From Antedon mediterranea (lineage: Eukaryota; Echinodermata; Crinoidea; Comatulida; Antedonidae), in NCBI RefSeq assembly GCF_964355755.1, contig NC_092677.1, positions 19,128,101 to 19,192,100 on the forward strand: DNA of 64,000 bases. Direction: 5' to 3'. The first letter of the stretch is position 1; each line of letters opens with the position of its first letter. The translations under genes and the position numbers were made by a program. Shown in pieces: positions 62,546-64,000 of the stretch. The notes under the pieces are model-generated. The model saw nothing but the letters and a program-made list of their open reading frames with translations, was not told the DNA's origin and did no database searches.

Positions 62546-63676
62546 AAATATATATTCAATAGCATGTGATATTATTAGCAAATATTTAAAATGTAGTTTT
62601 ATTTTGAAACTTTCCCATTACAAACAATGCCAAAATTCTGATAACATTACAATACACCCATCCTCTGGGACTTATTTTCAAATGTAGCTAAAAACTTTCC
62701 AGTACAATTCCAGCCATTTTGATGTGTATAGATGCATGCAGTAACATTGGAAAAGCGAGAGAGGGGAGGTGGTTGGGGTGGATAGAGAGACACATATTTT
62801 TTACATGTTTGTCTACACTATCAAACTAGTTTAACAAAAAAGGTGTGATGTGCCCAAATATGGTAGTGATATGATGTCATCGTGTCCATATATGGGCACA
62901 TCAAATGTTGTTGTCACATAAAGTTTTATAGTGTAGACAGTGTTTAACATTTGTGTAAAATGTAAAAAATATGTCTCTCCATCCACCCAAACCACCTCCC
63001 CTCTCTCACTCTCTTTTTATAGATTATTATTAGTTGCTAAATATATGCAAAACGATGGGTCAAAGCTCAAATTGACATTTCCAATTCAATTCAGACAAAA
63101 TATTGTGTTAGAACAAATATAAATGTGTGTATTCTGAACAATTTGACACCAAACTGAACTTTTTAGGACAAAATAGTTACCGAGATATCGAAATATTCAA
63201 ACATTAGAGGTCAAAAAAGCTTAATTTATGGTAATTTTTTGAAAAAAAGTTTCTATTAGACCAAATATTAGATTTATTTTCTTAACATTTTGAGCGCATT
63301 CTCAAATCTCTATTGCTTTATTGAGCGTTATTGAGATATTAGGCAATCAAGGTCAAAGGTCAAACTGAAAAATAAAGACTTTGCGGCCATTTTTGTTCAA
63401 TTTTTTTCCATTGCAGCAAATATAAATGTATATCTTCTAAGCATTTTGACAAAAAAATTAATGTAAAATGTCCATGCGTTGTCAAGTTATGGCAATTTTT
63501 AGTTATATAATAGAAAAATATAAAAATTGAGGTCAGAGGTCACAGAGGTCAAATCAGATTTCCAGTAACTTTGTTTTGGCATCTCCACATTATACTCTAC
63601 CAAACTGCTATATTGAATAATCTGTATCCAGTCTGGTAACATCCCATCCCTTTTTCTCCCCTTAGGGACTGGACTA

Positions 63677-64000
63677 TAAAGACATAATTAGAACATTGGG
63701 TGCCGTTCATTGTGGGTTTGTTTATTAACTTGCTACTTGTCGTAGGCTAAAATAGTGGGGATTTGTTTGGAGTTCCTTGTTTAATTTTCCAATTCCATCG
63801 CTGTAACTGTCTATGACAATATTACCCCGTATCATGGCAAATTCCGTAATATAGGATATCATGTGAATCACATATGAAGCATGTATCATAGAATTTACCA
63901 ATGGTACTGGCTAATTGTATGCTTATGATGTAGTTTCAATCGTTAGTCATTATATTCCACTGCGGACATAGTACATCGCACCCCGCCCATCATACATCCC
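63677..64000. other. no feature recognised
   Basis: The last 324 bp show no coding frame, repeat or structural signal that I could support. Confidence 0.4.

Larger units (their letters stand above)
60678..63674. mobile_element. 3-kb foldback element with repeated arms, TA-flanked
   Basis: The left end TA|GTCCGGTCCCTAAGGGGAAA and the right end (reverse-complemented) GTCCAGTCCCTAAGGGGAGA are nearly identical and flanked by TA. Each arm is about 600 bp and made of 130-150-bp subrepeats carrying TTTGACCTTTGACC, TATCTC.GTAAC and ACATATTTATAT..CTCTAAT. Arm landmarks include AAAACAAAGTTACTGGAAAT in the left arm and its inverse at about 63571-63590. The centre carries a LINE fragment and a MITE relic. 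No transposase was recognised. Confidence 0.8.

Overview
The window is nuclear DNA from an animal. Genes have introns with GT..AG junctions and AATAAA signals, the base composition is AT-rich, and repeats are dense. The recurring 'taggccta' words, the BEL/Pao, RTE-like and tRNA-SINE remnants and the gene set suggest a marine invertebrate deuterostome, possibly an echinoderm. The species is inference only.

Layout of genes, with exon joins worked out by hand from splice sites and reading phase. (1) A four-EF-hand protein, + strand, 563-8370. (2) An NHE2/3-type sodium/proton exchanger, + strand, 12 exons, 12366-22385, 797 aa. (3) An unnamed 256-aa protein with an RRM-like C-terminus, - strand, 23856-25148. 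(4) SEH1L (nucleoporin and GATOR2 subunit), - strand, 11 exons, 27193-35274. (5) A 57-aa STMP1-type mitochondrial micropeptide, + strand, 35687-41633, with a 7-codon first exon; it is divergent from SEH1L across 412 bp. (6) CFDP1/BCNT, - strand, 8 exons, 50442-56362. (7) A secreted C-type lectin with a C-terminal PAN/apple-like segment, + strand, 58287-60115. SEH1L, STMP1 and CFDP1 look like housekeeping genes. The seven genes are neighbours rather than one pathway.

Between 42.5 and 49.5 kb lie two decayed BEL/Pao LTR retroelements, one split by a MITE. Other repeats fill the introns and intergenic DNA: LINE pieces, tRNA-derived SINEs and minisatellites, plus a pair of Helitron-like elements with 5' TC, a 3' hairpin and CTAG ends. 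A TTAA-flanked MITE is also present.

The most unusual theme is a set of palindromic (foldback) elements whose arms are built from short tandem arrays facing each other. Examples are 16557-17806, 31823-33051, 35888-39528 and 60678-63674. One of them carries a 185-bp insertion with a hammerhead-like core, flanked by perfect 17-bp direct repeats.
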